Part shown: piece after piece, positions 38,161 to 50,300 of the stretch
How positions within the stretch are numbered: position 1 is the stretch's first letter
Layout of the letters: every line of letters begins with the position of its first letter
The notes under the pieces: generated by a model
Database searches by the model: none
What the model was told of the DNA's origin: nothing
The model's input: only the letters and a program-made list of their open reading frames with translations
Assembly (NCBI RefSeq): GCF_040954835.1
Contig: NC_090706.1
Location: 40,495,148 to 40,559,147 of the forward strand
From: Lepisosteus oculatus
Lineage: Eukaryota; Chordata; Actinopteri; Semionotiformes; Lepisosteidae
Length of the DNA stretch: 64,000 nt
Direction: 5' to 3'
Program-made: the position numbers and the translations under genes

Positions 38161-38367
38161 CTCTAAAGCAGGGGTGACCCATCCTGGTGCCGGAGGGCTG
38201 GCCAGGATGTCGGCAGGTTTTCTTGGTCTCTCTATAGCAGCAGCTGAAGCTGTAAGAGCTGGGAAAAGCAGGTGAACTGGTCCAGTTGATTTCGGTTCAG
38301 CTGAGCTAGAATTCAATGCAGAAACAACAACCCTCCAGGACCAAGACTGGGCACCTCTGCTCTAGAG
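38161..38367. mobile_element. hAT-type MITE with 8-bp target duplication
   Basis: The element is 38169-38359 (191 bp). Its ends are imperfect terminal inverted repeats: left 'caggggtgacccatcctggt', right end (complemented) 'cagaggtgcccagtcttggt', extending through a shared 'ggaggg'. It is flanked by ctctaaag (38161-38168) and ctctagag (38360-38367), an 8-bp duplication with one mismatch. Eight-base duplications and CAGRGGTG ends are hallmarks of the hAT superfamily. It has no coding capacity, so it was mobilised in trans. Confidence 0.85.
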
Positions 38368-38798
38368 TATATAATGTATATGTATAGTTCTGCAAATGAA
38401 CCAATCATTCACATGTTCTACCGTATGATACTATATGTGTGCAGAATGTCTTTGACCAGGGGTTTCTGATAGGCTTTGTGCCAGCTGAACTCTCAGTTGC
38501 ATAGCTGAATCATAACTAGACCTAATAACAGGATTAATTGGAAAATTCTGCTTGTTTTCTACTGAGTACTAACCTCAGTGTCCATTGCAACTATCCAAAA
38601 GAATAGCCACTGAGCTGAAAGATGCAACTGTTTTTCTTCAAAGAGGCTGCTCGATTGTAGCCACTAACCTTCACTTTCACCTGCTCCCCTGTGTGCTTTT
38701 CAAAATGATGAGCAGCAACAGGAGAGTCAAGACACATGTATCAGTGCAAAATTAGATGTATTGTAACACAGAGAAAGAAAGTACTGATGTGCTGTCCC

Positions 38799-38834
38799 TT
38801 TAAATATACAGTACCGGTATACTGTATATTTAAA
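38799..38834. repeat. Perfect 15-bp inverted repeat, 6-nt loop
   Basis: The left arm tttaaatatacagta (38799-38813) and right arm tactgtatatttaaa (38820-38834) are perfect reverse complements around the loop ccggta. The arms carry the TACAGTA/TACTGTA heptamer that is over-represented across the window. Confidence 0.9.
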
Positions 38835-40491
38835 ACTGGTCAATGAGCTCAGCTGCAACACATACAGTATATCTCTGACCTCATCCAAGGACTTGTTAAG
38901 CTTCAGTGTTTCAGCAATGTATAACCTCCCTATATAATGTACTGTATAGTCCAGAGATTGGGTTCTGTTGTGTTTTTGGTGATGGTCTACTTTCATTTGA
39001 AAGTCAGTTTGAGTCAGTTTAGCTTTCAATGAGTTTTATTTGTAAAATTATTTTAAAAACATCATGCTTTGAAGCTTTTTGGTGTTGTGGGCAAAATATG
39101 ACTTGTAGGAATAGGAGTCTATTTTTTGCTATCTGTGTTTGCAGGATCTCCTTTGTCTACAGGACATTGACTTTAGGCATTGGGAATGCAACACAAAAAA
39201 ATAGATAACAGTTTCAAAAGCCATATGTATACTGCATATATATTTTTTACTTTACTTTACTAAACTCCCCCTAGGATCACTTATATAATTGCTCTGCCAC
39301 CCCATCACATGCAGAGAAAATTGCTGGACTTTCACAAAAACTGAAGAAACAGTATCAGGAACTGCAGGAGCCCCATCCCACCTACACAGAAGAAAGCATG
39401 GCAAGTCAGACAGCCTTTCTGTTAAGTCACTGAGATCTGTAACGGTGCATGTAGGCAACCACGGTTGCTGTGTGGTTAATTCAAGCATGCTTGTGACATT
39501 TGCATTTAAATACAGCAGGTTTAGAATGATTCTAAATTAAACCACTAAAAAGAGCTGAAAGTGATGTGTAATTTAGATCAGAGTAACAGTTTAACTGGGG
39601 CTGCATGAGACCTCAGTAAAGTACCAAGACAATGGTCTGACTCAGTGGTGCATTGAAAAAAAGAACCTAATGTGATTTAAGAAGGAGAGGTTGCAGCGTA
39701 GAGCTAACAACATGTCTAAGGGAAAAAAGAAATTCTTGGGCCCACTTTAACTTGAACATCTTTTTCCATAATGACTGAGGGTCTCTCTACAGTATATTCC
39801 TATTCAGGAAGCAGCACTCACGATCTATTAGGCTCAGATCACAGTTAAGGTGAGTTCTAGAAAACACAGCATTAAAATGATCCCCCACCCTTCAAAAAAG
39901 CTGCCAGTTGCTATAGGATGGAGTTTCTGTTGGAGAACATTTTGTTTTCCAGGGCACAGCAGGCTAGCCTCAGAAGTGCATGCTGCTTTGTCACAGAGGA
40001 ATTCCTGGTGCAGAGGAACTGCTGGTGTAGAAAGTGAAAGGTGAACATGGCAGAGACCAGTGGTTCGGAGGTTTGCAGGGCTTTCTGTATGCTGAGCACC
40101 CAATTACTTAATTGAAGTTGCCATTTAGTGTGGAATTTAATCTTTGTCCTCAGGTCTTCTGTCCCTGGAATTGATTTCATCCTGCCTATGAAACCTGAAA
40201 GACTACGGTGCCTGAGGACATTTGCTATGCACCACTGGTGAACAGCATGGCAGAAGGCAAGGACATTTTCATTTCCCAAATAACCACAGTTGTGTCCAAG
40301 CTGAAATCATTGTATTTGCATGACAGCAGTTTAGCGCACCACAGATCTGGGTAGCAGTGATCCTTGAGACAGCTTCTGAAAGCCCGGCCTTACCTTTCCT
40401 CATTTGTTCTGGAGACTGATATTTGTTTGACTAGCACTCTTCAATATGCCTGCCCATTTATCAAATGTCAGTGTCACTTATGTCTCAATAT

Positions 40492-40534
40492 CCCTGGCAG
40501 GTGCACTGAGTTATATAAAGGTCACCTGCCAGGG
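40492..40534. repeat. Perfect 12-bp inverted repeat, 19-nt loop
   Basis: Arms ccctggcaggtg (40492-40503) and cacctgccaggg (40523-40534) are perfect complements. The GC-rich stem contrasts with the AT-rich surroundings, and the loop contains ttatataaa. A folded RNA is possible, but no promoter or known family is visible. Confidence 0.85.
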
Positions 40535-41445
40535 AAGACAACACTTATTTCGCTCAAATTGGTACATTATAAAACTGTCATGTAAATTTGATTGGTCAAA
40601 TGTAATTTCATTTTCTGGTGATAAGCCCTGCAGAGAACTTATGATGTTACAGGAGGGGCCACAGATTTCTATCCACAGCATTTACTGGAATTTACGAGAA
40701 TACATACAGAAGAGACAAACGAAATGTGCGCATATAAACATGAAAATGTAAGTGTGGTGGCACCAGACAAGACTTAAAAGGTATGTTGGGTTTTTTTCCA
40801 TGAGTCTTTTTTAGTGATAAAATATTTTTTTCTTAATCTACAAGATGGAGTAATCCGGGCTGGTCGTGTGTGTAAAATGACCTGTTGGTATTGAAAAGTT
40901 AAAGGTTTTGTCAACAGCAAGAAAGCCATATGAATTCTGACTGAATACCACAGTACTATGACTCATTATGAATGTCTTCCTTCCTATGAGCACCGAAGGC
41001 AATCTTATAAATTATGTTAATCTTCATAAATTATTAATCATCAGATAATTGCTAACAGCTTTATTCACGTATTTAAAGCTTTATTAACAAAAAATTAATA
41101 AAGTGTTTGAATTTGATTTTTTAATGATTCTATAGGCACACTTTACTTTCCGACTCACCAAACATTCTGTATTTTCCTATCCCAGTTTAAAGGTGCACAG
41201 GTCACATGTGTCAGGCAGGAGAGGCGAAGGAGGTGTACTGTATCACATGTTCTGATAAGAGCACCATGCCTGATTCTTCTCATTTCACAAGCCCACAGCG
41301 AAAACAGCGTTCAGATGTCAGGAGGAAGACTAATTCAGCTTCTTCTGAGGCGCTGAGTCAACCACAAGAGTCGTTGAGGAGTAGTAAACCATGGCATTTT
41401 TGTCCACTTTGTCATATGCCTTTTCTCCTGCCACTGGGCCAGCAG

Positions 41446-41755
41446 TACCACACCCCCAGTAGTGCCACACCCCCTGTGCCAGTAATATCACACCCCTTGA
41501 GTCAGTAGTACCACACCCCCAGTAGTGCCACACCCCCTGGACCAGTAGTACCACACCCCCAGTAGTGCCACACCCCCTGGGCCAGTAGTACCACACCCCC
41601 AGTAGTGCCACACCCCCTGGGCCATTAATACCACACCCCTTGAGTCAGTAACACCACACCCCCTGAGACAGTAACATCACATCCCCCGGGCCTGTTGTAT
41701 CATGACCCCTGGGTTAATAGTACCACACCCTCAGGAGTACTACCATTCCCCTCAG
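41446..41755. repeat. Minisatellite, 20/40-bp units
   Basis: Tandem array of about 20-bp subunits alternating as 'agtagtgccacaccccctgg' and 'accagtagtaccacaccccc', giving a 40-bp higher-order period at 41520-41640. Units degenerate toward both ends. The minus strand is open through part of it and would encode only a Trp/Gly-rich repeat peptide. Confidence 0.92.
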
Positions 41756-44700
41756 GAGTCTCTTGTCACAGTTGTCCATTGATTGAAAGAGGAACTTCAC
41801 TCAGATTGGTCAAATACAATGCACAGCTGTGCAAATGGGTACAAGTGTTAGCTGCTTTGGATAAAAATTAGAAAAACACAAATGCAGCTGAAATAACACA
41901 AGCTGACATGATACTCATCTAACAGCAAATTTGCAGACAAAATCTGAAGTATACCAGGTTAAATATTAAATTACTGGGATAGCGACTTGGATAACTGGTC
42001 AGCTGGTGGTCTGTGAAGTTTCAACTGAATCACTGCATGTTTTGGAAAGGAAGAATACAATACGTGTCACTGCACCGTTCTGTTGCTACTAAAATACTAT
42101 ATTGTCTGGGAAAAGTGTGAGCACTGCTGATTGATACCCCATACTGCTTTCTAACAAGTCCCTATGCTTACACACTAATGGATATTAATTACACCTGAAT
42201 CAAAAACACATTTACCTTCTACCCTTGTTAATTAACTGGAATCCAAGAGCTGCAAAGAAACCCAGGGGACAGCTTTGAAAATCTGGCTTTTGGGTTTTAT
42301 ACAAGGTCCTAACTCACAAACGTCTGACCACTGTTGCTGCAGTTATGTGCTTGCATTCCGGTCTATGCTGACTGTACACACGTAGGCTGCAGACAATATT
42401 CTAGGACATACCTCAGCGGCAAAGCAATTGAGTGCATTGAGTCCTCTGAAAGAGGGCTGGAAGCTAATGCAACAGCCATGGTCGGGTGTTTCCTTCTTAA
42501 TCAGACTTAAACTTTATAAACCTCTCTCATATGTACAACAGAAATGCATGTGACAGCAGCGCTTTTCTGGATGAGATGATCCAAATCCCTTTGGCCAGGT
42601 GGGCGAGCAGAGTCAGGGTGTAGACCGGCAATGTGCAGCATCTACTGTAGCTGAAGCTCTGTAGAAGAGGTGCAGGGCCAGAGATGTACTCTAAATAATG
42701 CACGGTGTTAATCAACACTGTATGACTTATAGCCGTAGCAATCGCATTTAACAAAATACCTTTTTTAAAAAAAACTATGCCCATACGTATCCAGTAGATC
42801 AGAAGGTTTTCATGAGGGGCGGAAAACCGCAAGGAGAAAAAAAGCTGATTATTCTAAGTCTGCCATGTGGGTGAGTGCTGATAAGGACCGGGCTTTAGAC
42901 TTCATTGGTCACAGGGAGACTAGTGAGTGCTTGTCCCCTGTCAGGCTCCCAGCAGGACTTATTCTTGGAGAAATCGGAACACGCTGGCAGAGGTAAGGGA
43001 GTAAACTGCTGGGCAGAGTGTTTATTAACATGCCTCCTGTGGCTAGCTGAATATCCATTATTCTGGTGTACCCCTCCAGGCATCCCAGTTTCTCACACAG
43101 GGGCGCCCACTGACAGGCAGAGTCAGAAATCGCATTAACCTTTAAATGCTGAAATCAATGCGCTGTTGTTAATTTGTGCTAATTCGTTTCCAATTAGTTT
43201 TTCTACAAGGCTGGCTTCATCTTCCAAGATTTTTCTCTCTCCATTAGTTGCACTGAAAGTCGTTCAGTTGCCGAGGAAGCAGGAAGCAGGGCTTTTATGA
43301 ATCCCTTGCACAATTACATATTCATATTTCTGCCTTCTTTTACAATTCAGTTTTTAAGTCTCTGCCGCGCAGTGCTGGGGGATCTACTGTCCAGGGAGAG
43401 ACAGAAGCTGCTGTTTAAAGATGACACCTCACAGTACAATATCTTCACCAAAACAGCAGTGCACATTGCGTGGATTACCATACATTGCCGTGCTACATAA
43501 GAAAATTCCGTAACACTTCATTTGAATGTTGATGCATAATGGTTCATAATCCCTTTAGAACTGCTGCACAAGATGTTATGATCACATGCATAATGCTTTA
43601 CAGGGACATGTGCAAATGACATAACATGTAAGAGGTCATTTAAGCAACATTTACAGTGCATGCTATGATTTTATTGTTTGGGCAGCAACATTAAAAAAAG
43701 CATTCCTGAAAAGTCTATACACATCTAAACATTGTAATGTTCTATTCTGTTAAGTAAAGCGCACCTGTCTTTCATTGTATAGTATACAACAGATTTTAAT
43801 TTATTTCCAATTGTTAGGCGATGCCTTCCACATTACTCAAAACTATATGTAGAAGGAAGTTGGAGTTAAAGACTGGCAAACTGCATTTAAGACTAAGGTT
43901 TAACCAGTAGCTAACCCCATTTCAAGGACGGCTGGCAGTCTGAAACTTGGCAAAGACTGGTGAAGATTCAGAAATCTCCTTAAGCCTCTGAGCCTCACTT
44001 CACCAGCCCTTGTTTCTGTATCTATCTGCAGTCCCCTTCCTTCCTTCCTTCAAATGTGTTTGACTGTTTTGTTACATTTCAAGGTAAAGCTCTAATAATT
44101 CAATACCTGAGAAAGCTAAGAAGTAATAAATTGTGTGTGTGTTGCCGTGATAGGCTTTAAAAAACACTATTTTAATCTGACAAAATCAGTGATGGCACGT
44201 ATAACCTTAAGTGCCCAAATGAAGTTAGTGACTTCAGTGCTTTAGGAGTAGCAATTTATGTGGCCCAGAGTGAAATCTATGCTGTTTATTTTGCTGGGCA
44301 CACTGTAAAGCTGAGGTAATAAAATTTGAATTACTGACACAGACAAGAAATCAATTCCCAATTAAAAATACAACCATTAGAAAATAAGATTCGGCCATCG
44401 TAATGGAAATGTATTGCCCATCAGGGTGTGTAATTCTGAGTGTTATTGACTGTCACTGCCCTAAAGTACAGTCATGCACACTGCTTGGAAGAGAGACGTA
44501 GACACATTGGCAGCCCAATGAGCAAGACAGGAAAGCAGCTGGAACACAGCCATCCAGATAAGCTGTGATCGCTGGTGCAGAGCAGTCCTTCACAGGTTGA
44601 CCCCCGACCACCACTGAGGACGCCACATCAATATACTTATTCTATCAAAAGGCCAGCCGGAGAAGACAGGGAAATGTCTACATTGTGCCAGACGATGAAT

Positions 44701-45416
44701 GGGCCTTGATAAGCCTTGCACATGGCCCTGCGTTGCAGTCAAGAGGATTCTCGCTGCAAACCAAATCTGTGATCAGCTCAGCTGTTTTCCAAGTAAGAAA
44801 GAGCACATCTTTCAACTTTAATTGTTCTTCCTGGCGTTCCTGGAGAAAGAGCATACAAAAGCACTCTCTGAAATGTAGGTGCTTTACTCTGAGACAGGCG
44901 GGTTTCGGTAGTTTTTGCTTATTGTTATGATGAATAGAAGGCCGTGTGGTATTTTAGCGTTCACTAAATCTATTGTGTATTATTTATTATGCTTGAAAAA
45001 AGACACCTTGGGGAGAGAAAAACAACAACATAATAAATCATAAGAAATCAGGCAAAGAACAAACATAAATCCAAGGACTTTCGAAAGACAAACTCAGTCA
45101 AAATGAAAGTTCAGCTATGAAGTTAGCTGTTCCTGTCAGATCATTAAAAAAAACCTGAGAAATCATTTATTTGTTTCCTGCTTTACTTAGATTTAAGTGA
45201 CACTGGTGAGTTAAATATTTTTTTTTATAGAGAATGACCTAGTGTCTCTGAGCATTTCTGTGAAAGTGCTCTCTGAAACTCCTTCTTTAGCAACAAAAGG
45301 AGGAAGTGAAACTAAAGGACAAAGATCCACCATGGACAATGGAGGACTAGTCGATGTTCATATTGGATAGAGGACGTGGTCATAGACTCTGGGGTGTGGT
45401 CATCACAGACTGGGAG
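41756..45416. other. Gene-free stretch; possible conserved noncoding block and MITE-like end
   Basis: No gene is recognised. The block 43110-43290 is non-repetitive with several TAATT/AATTAG homeodomain-like words, a candidate for conserved noncoding DNA. At 43508-43600 the run beginning 'taacacttcatttgaatgtt' resembles the ends of some fish MITEs, but I could not find its partner end. A small CCTT run is at 44036-44050. Confidence 0.5.
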
Positions 45417-45468
45417 GAGAAGGGGATGTGGCCCAGAAGGGGTGTGGCCCAGAAGGGGGTGTGGCTCC
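45417..45468. repeat. Short tandem repeat, about 16-17 bp, three units
   Basis: Three units of 'agaagggg(g)(t/a)tgtggcccc'-like sequence: agaaggggatgtggccc, agaaggggtgtggccc, agaagggggtgtggctc. Confidence 0.85.
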
Positions 45469-45524
45469 TTTGTATATAAATTAACTCAAAGACCAGTTTA
45501 GCTCAAGACATTGCGAGAGTGGAA

Positions 45525-45835
45525 GGTGGGTGGCATGGTGTCATCGGTTACTGCTGCTGCCTCCCAGTTTCGGGGTCCTGGTTTAATTCTGGAAAGGGCT
45601 AGCCCTTCCTGTGGTCACAAGGGTTTTTTCCAGGTGCTCTGGTTTCCTCTCACCTCACAGAAACATGCTGAGTAAGTTAACAGAAACACTCTGGCATCTC
45701 TAAATTTTCCATTTCCCATGGGAACCCTCAGAAGGACAGGTGTCCCATCCAGGGTGTCATCCCTTGCTTCTGAGATTAACCTGTTTTTTTTATCTCCATA
45801 GGTGGGATTACACCCTGGATGGGATCCAGGTTTTA
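45525..45835 (+). mobile_element. L2-tail repeat / SINE, longer copy
   Basis: The block order matches the common fish element: a head around 'ctgctgctgcctcccagttt' and 'cggggtcctggtt', then 'ccaggtgctctggtttcctc', then 'aggtgtcccatccagggtgt'. The terminal blocks and the ATGG tail are degraded, so this is an old copy. The same family appears at 5985-6185 and around the Penelope-like insert. Confidence 0.7.
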
Positions 45836-48577
45836 CATTCAAAAACTAATTTGCAAAGTGATTACCCTGTAACACCTTCCAAGGTTCTGTAGTGTGCCAG
45901 TACAGTTAATGAGAAATTTTATTGGTTGACATTTTTTAAGAACATTGTTCCTGGTTCTCTGGTATGTAATTTTTTTTCTGCAAATCCTTCATAGTGTGTT
46001 AGAAAGTGTGCATCCCTGCTGGAAACCAAATTATTTCTGGAGGATTGAAATGGGTCAGTTGATGGTAACAGTCTAACAGAACAGAGCCTAACGAGCAAGA
46101 ATGAGATAAAGTCATTTCGCCCAGTGGTAGCTGCATGCTGTGTTGCAGCTGTGTGCTCAGTGTACTTTTTTACATTCAAATAAAACATATTTTTCCTCCT
46201 TAAATTATACAACCACTGTGAAAAACATATTGTATGCAAATTACTGTTTCTGTTTCTGAAAATACATTAATGTCAGGAATATGGTAGCATAATGTAATAA
46301 GTAATATAATAAGTATATAATGTTACATATTATAGTAATATTAACTTTTTTTTGTTTTCAACCACCCACTTTGTCACAGCAAGTAAAGAAGTTCTACACT
46401 CAATTGCATAAGACCTGCTGTATGTGGAAATTTAGAAAACAAAGAATATAGAAAATAATCTATGTACAGAAAATAGGAACACAAATTCCATACTACACTC
46501 ACTGCAGTAAGATCCTAATTTCTAGTTAACCCACTGCTGTGTATTTTGGTGTATTCTCAAAACGTTAACAGAAGTTGAAGGTCAGGATCTCGGGATTGTT
46601 ATTTTTTGGACTCTGAACCCAGTTGGTTACTGTATACTGTATTATTATTGAGGAGGATTTGGGGTACAGAACAACAACAGCTTAGCTTTGGAATATGGAT
46701 ACATTTAACCTTTTAGTATAATTCTAAATCTAGTAGCATTGAAGCAGCTTTTCAATGAACATACAGTACTGTAAACCTCTAAAAAACAGAAAGCCTCTAA
46801 CAAAAGCCTAGGATAGCCTAGGCTATAGAGTAGTTTCATGACTGTAGTACAGCAAACCATTGTAAGTGCTACTGTAAATACTGTCTTTCATCAACACCTT
46901 CAAGTATAGTAGCTGCTACAAGAAATCTGGTACATTCTGATTTTTTATGTTTATGTCACATTTGTTAAGATGCAACTAAAACTGAAACTACTCAATGTAC
47001 TTTCAAATGTACTCGATATTAACTTAGGCCATGTACTCTGATGTTAACATAGGTACAATGTATAACATGAACTATTTTAACTCATACACTTTATACGTTC
47101 ATCTGCTTGTGATGAAATTCTCATTTCTAACTAGAACTCTAAAGTATGCTACTGTAATCCATGTCAAATGAAAGCACACACGTTTGAGAACAGGTGTGTG
47201 AAAGTGGGTGGATTTTTTATATTTCTATTTGTATGAGAAAAGCGAACCCACTAAGTGTTGTAGCCTTATATATTTGTAATCAAAATTGCCTCCACTCTGC
47301 TCCCATTACCGCCTCAAATCTCATTGCCTAATTGTTCAGAACGTCTGTTTGTTATTCGAATAGGACAATTAGGCACAGCATGTTATAACAATAGAGATCA
47401 TAGAGCCAGAGTGTGATTCATTAAAGCCACTGCTATCATTGCAAGGAAACATTAGAGGGAAAACTCATTTAAAATAGTCAGAATTAAATGACACAGCTGG
47501 GTTGATAGTCTTTGGACCAACATAAATGTGAATTACAGAAATTAGAGAAGAAAACAGTTTTAAAAGTAAAGCTTACATTGGACCAAATGTCTCTGATCTT
47601 TCAGTTTTATATGAGTGAAAGGAAGGGGATGGAGGGGTTAAGCTCTTAAAAAGTGTTCCAGAAAGGACAATGCAAATTGCAATGCAGTGAATGTGGAAGG
47701 CACCACTTTTTATGTTTTGCATAATACTCCTTATGTTTTGATTACACTGTAGTAATTTAAAAACTCTTTTATCTTTGATCTACTGTAGATCAAGTTGTAT
47801 CAATTAAAGCTTGATAGATATTTTATTGATCATTGATTTACTACAATGTGACATTATGTACATTATGAAGATATATTCAGTAATTGAGATTAGGCTAGGT
47901 TTAGGGTAAGGCTTAGATTGAGCATGACCACTCTATGTACATGCGTATGTACAGTATGTGCATTTTTAACTATCTGCAAAAAACATCAGTTGATAAAAAC
48001 TATTAACAACCTATTTATACAATTTAACCTTCATTTTATACCGCTAACAGAATAATCATGGAATAAACTAATGCCATCTTTTAATGTATTTAAGGAAAAA
48101 AACAATTTTAACCAGAGAAAGATATTTGAAACCCAAAGACCCTGGAGGGTCTTGTCTTGAAGTTCTTGTCAATAGAGAACACCATTGAGATTCAAAGTAA
48201 GTGTACATGCCAGTTGTTTCACACACTGATGACTTCTGGCTGATACACATGATATACAAATGCTCAACTTTTACACTGTGTGGAAGAACTCAAAGTCAAA
48301 GTTTAACTTAAAATGTCTGTTAAAAATCTGAATGATGTAAAAATAAAACACATAAAAGCAGAAAGCAAAATATATACAGAACATCAAAGTGCACGATTCC
48401 TATAGAAAATGAAAGAGTTATGACCAAGCTGTCATTTCCTCATTCGTCTGGTCCTAGATGTCCTTGAGAACAGCAAGCCTTCAGGAGTTCACATTGAGTT
48501 TCGATTAGCAACATACTGTAAGCTCATCTGGATGGAACAGCATGCAATTCAGAAAGCTTCTGTGAAAGGATTCACAG
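45836..48577. other. Gene-free stretch; possible conserved noncoding block
   Basis: No gene or named repeat is recognised. The block 47280-47480 is non-repetitive and contains 'gcctaattgttcagaacg' followed by 'ggacaattaggcacagc', an imperfect inverted arrangement of CCTAATTG/CAATTAGG, the sort of homeodomain-site pair common in enhancers. The 47775-47793 palindrome is listed separately. Confidence 0.5.
47775..47793. repeat. Perfect 19-bp palindrome with CTACTGTAG core
   Basis: Arms ttgatctac and gtagatcaa flank a single central t. It contains one more TACTGTA heptamer. Confidence 0.9.
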
Positions 48578-48765
48578 GCAGCACAGGAACATTAGAGAGC
48601 TCACAGATGAGAGGAGATCATTTTGACTCACTTTGCTTTTTAGTTGTTAATAGATAATTGATCTGATTATCTAATCTAACTGTTTCTTAAAGGATCCCAG
48701 GAAGACAGCTTAAGCAACATAGTTGGGCCAATTGATCTAGAATCCGACAACACTTTCTCTAAAGA
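48578..48765 (+). repeat. Old dispersed repeat ('aagaacataggaa' family), copy 2
   Basis: The run 'cacaggaacattagagagct', 'cacagatgagaggagatcat' and 'gttaatagataattgatctg' parallels 31861-31945 in the same order. It then continues with 'aaggatcccaggaagacagc', a block of the family not preserved in copy 1. Confidence 0.5.
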
Positions 48766-49899
48766 TCAGGACCACAGTGCAGACTGTATTTATAAAGAGA
48801 ATATGGAGAAATCTCTGAAATCTCTGAAAAACACTAGCTCAAACTTGTGCCCACCGTCCACATTCAAATATATGGTTTAGCCTTACATTCCAAACTACAA
48901 AAAGTCTAAAATCACACAAATATTTTGTGTAAACCTGTTTTTTTTAAAATGCATCTTGAAATCAAGTTGATTTTATTAAGAAAAGTTAGAAATATAAAAC
49001 ATACAAGATTGTAATGTATGTACTGTACAGTATATATAAATCTAGTCATGCTCTAAACATAGAGCATAAATTACATAATACTTGTATAATTACCATAATA
49101 CTTACATATCTATATATTGAGAAGTGAAGGGGTTATGTTAAAGCTAGTGATAGGCTTCGGTAGAATATATACAGCAAAAATATAATTAAGGTGGTAGTAG
49201 TTATAAATTATAAAAATATATAAATTATAAAAATATAATTAATACAACATCGAAAACTTTAAACCCTTATTTTTAACTTTATAGCATGACCATCATTCTG
49301 CCCTGCTCAGAAAACCACTTAAGACTGGGATTCTGAATCCTGATACCTTGAAGGTTTTTATGTACTGTATTTCATTCCAGTAGAGCCAGCCCTAGTTACT
49401 GTATGTAAAGGGACTTTGAATTGAAATAATGTATTTTTACATATTTTACTGGTCATAGTAATTGCAGAATTACAAAGCTATAATCTATTCAATGGAAAAC
49501 TGTTAAAAAGGAGTGAGTAAACAAACAAATAATTTTAATTGGAGTCTAAGAGACTAAGAGTTTGAATGAAAATGGGATGACATGCTTACAATGGAATGGT
49601 AGAGTATGTGTATGTATGGGTATGCAGTACTATGTGGGGACAAATTCTAAGAAACCATCCAATAAACACAGTAAATTGTGATATCAGAGGATTTGTGGTC
49701 TAACCCTAACCCCAAAACGTAAATGATGTTTTTAAATGTCTTTGTTGTTTCATCTCTTCACTCTCCCCAAACCTTGTTTTTGCCATCCTAGTAGTCCCCC
49801 AGGTCACTGCTGCTCTCTCTACCCTGAGAGTGTTACTACATACTGTATCATCAGTCTGAATCCTTGTTCCATGTCCCTGGTGCTTGTGTCCTGGTTTCA
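48766..49899. other. Gene-free AT-rich stretch
   Basis: No gene is recognised. A 17-bp direct duplication, 'ataaattataaaaatat', lies at about 49202-49240. Several TACTGTA words occur near 49020 and 49360-49400. Confidence 0.6.
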
Positions 49900-50300
49900 G
49901 CACAGGCTGCTACAACAATGACAGTGGACCCCCCCCCCCCCCTTTAGCGGCCAACTGGTGCAGTGTTGGCCCTCGCTTTTTTTCCCCTCCTCTTGGGGAA
50001 ACATGAAAGCAGTAGATTTTTTTTTCAACTGGGGATTCAGTTTGGAATCCATCCTCATCCTTTCACTGTAGCAAACTTCAGCAAGTGATGCTGAAACTCT
50101 CTGCAAGTTCCTTCCCTGCTTCCTTGTTAGCATAATTCAACTCTTCCGTGTTGCTGCAGTATCTTCTGCTGCCCACCACAGAGCTCCAATATCAAGCGAC
50201 CTAGGGCTTAGCAGCTGTACTGACACCTGTTCCCTGAATTATTCACTCTACCCTCCTCATTCACTCTACACTTTGTCAGTTGCTGCATATTCCATTGAAC
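49900..50300 (+). repeat. Unnamed dispersed repeat, family B, copy 1
   Basis: Homologous to 60950-61360. Shared order: a C-rich run then ttt(a/c)ag, 'ccaactg(g/c)tgc(a/g)gtgt', 'cccctcc', then 'gt(a/g)tcttc', 'cc(c/t)accacagag', 'actgacacctgtt(c/t)cctgaat'. A 14-C homopolymer lies at 49929-49942. Family unknown. Confidence 0.7.

Larger units (their letters stand above)
38368..41445. other. Gene-free stretch with two strong hairpins
   Basis: No gene is recognised. Perfect inverted repeats at 38799-38834 and 40492-40534 are listed separately. Overlapping frames at 39834-40279 (minus) lack any motif. Confidence 0.55.

Noticed and set aside
41206..41611. Trp/Gly-rich and Pro-rich frames
   Set aside because: They arise partly from the 20/40-bp minisatellite; no protein family.
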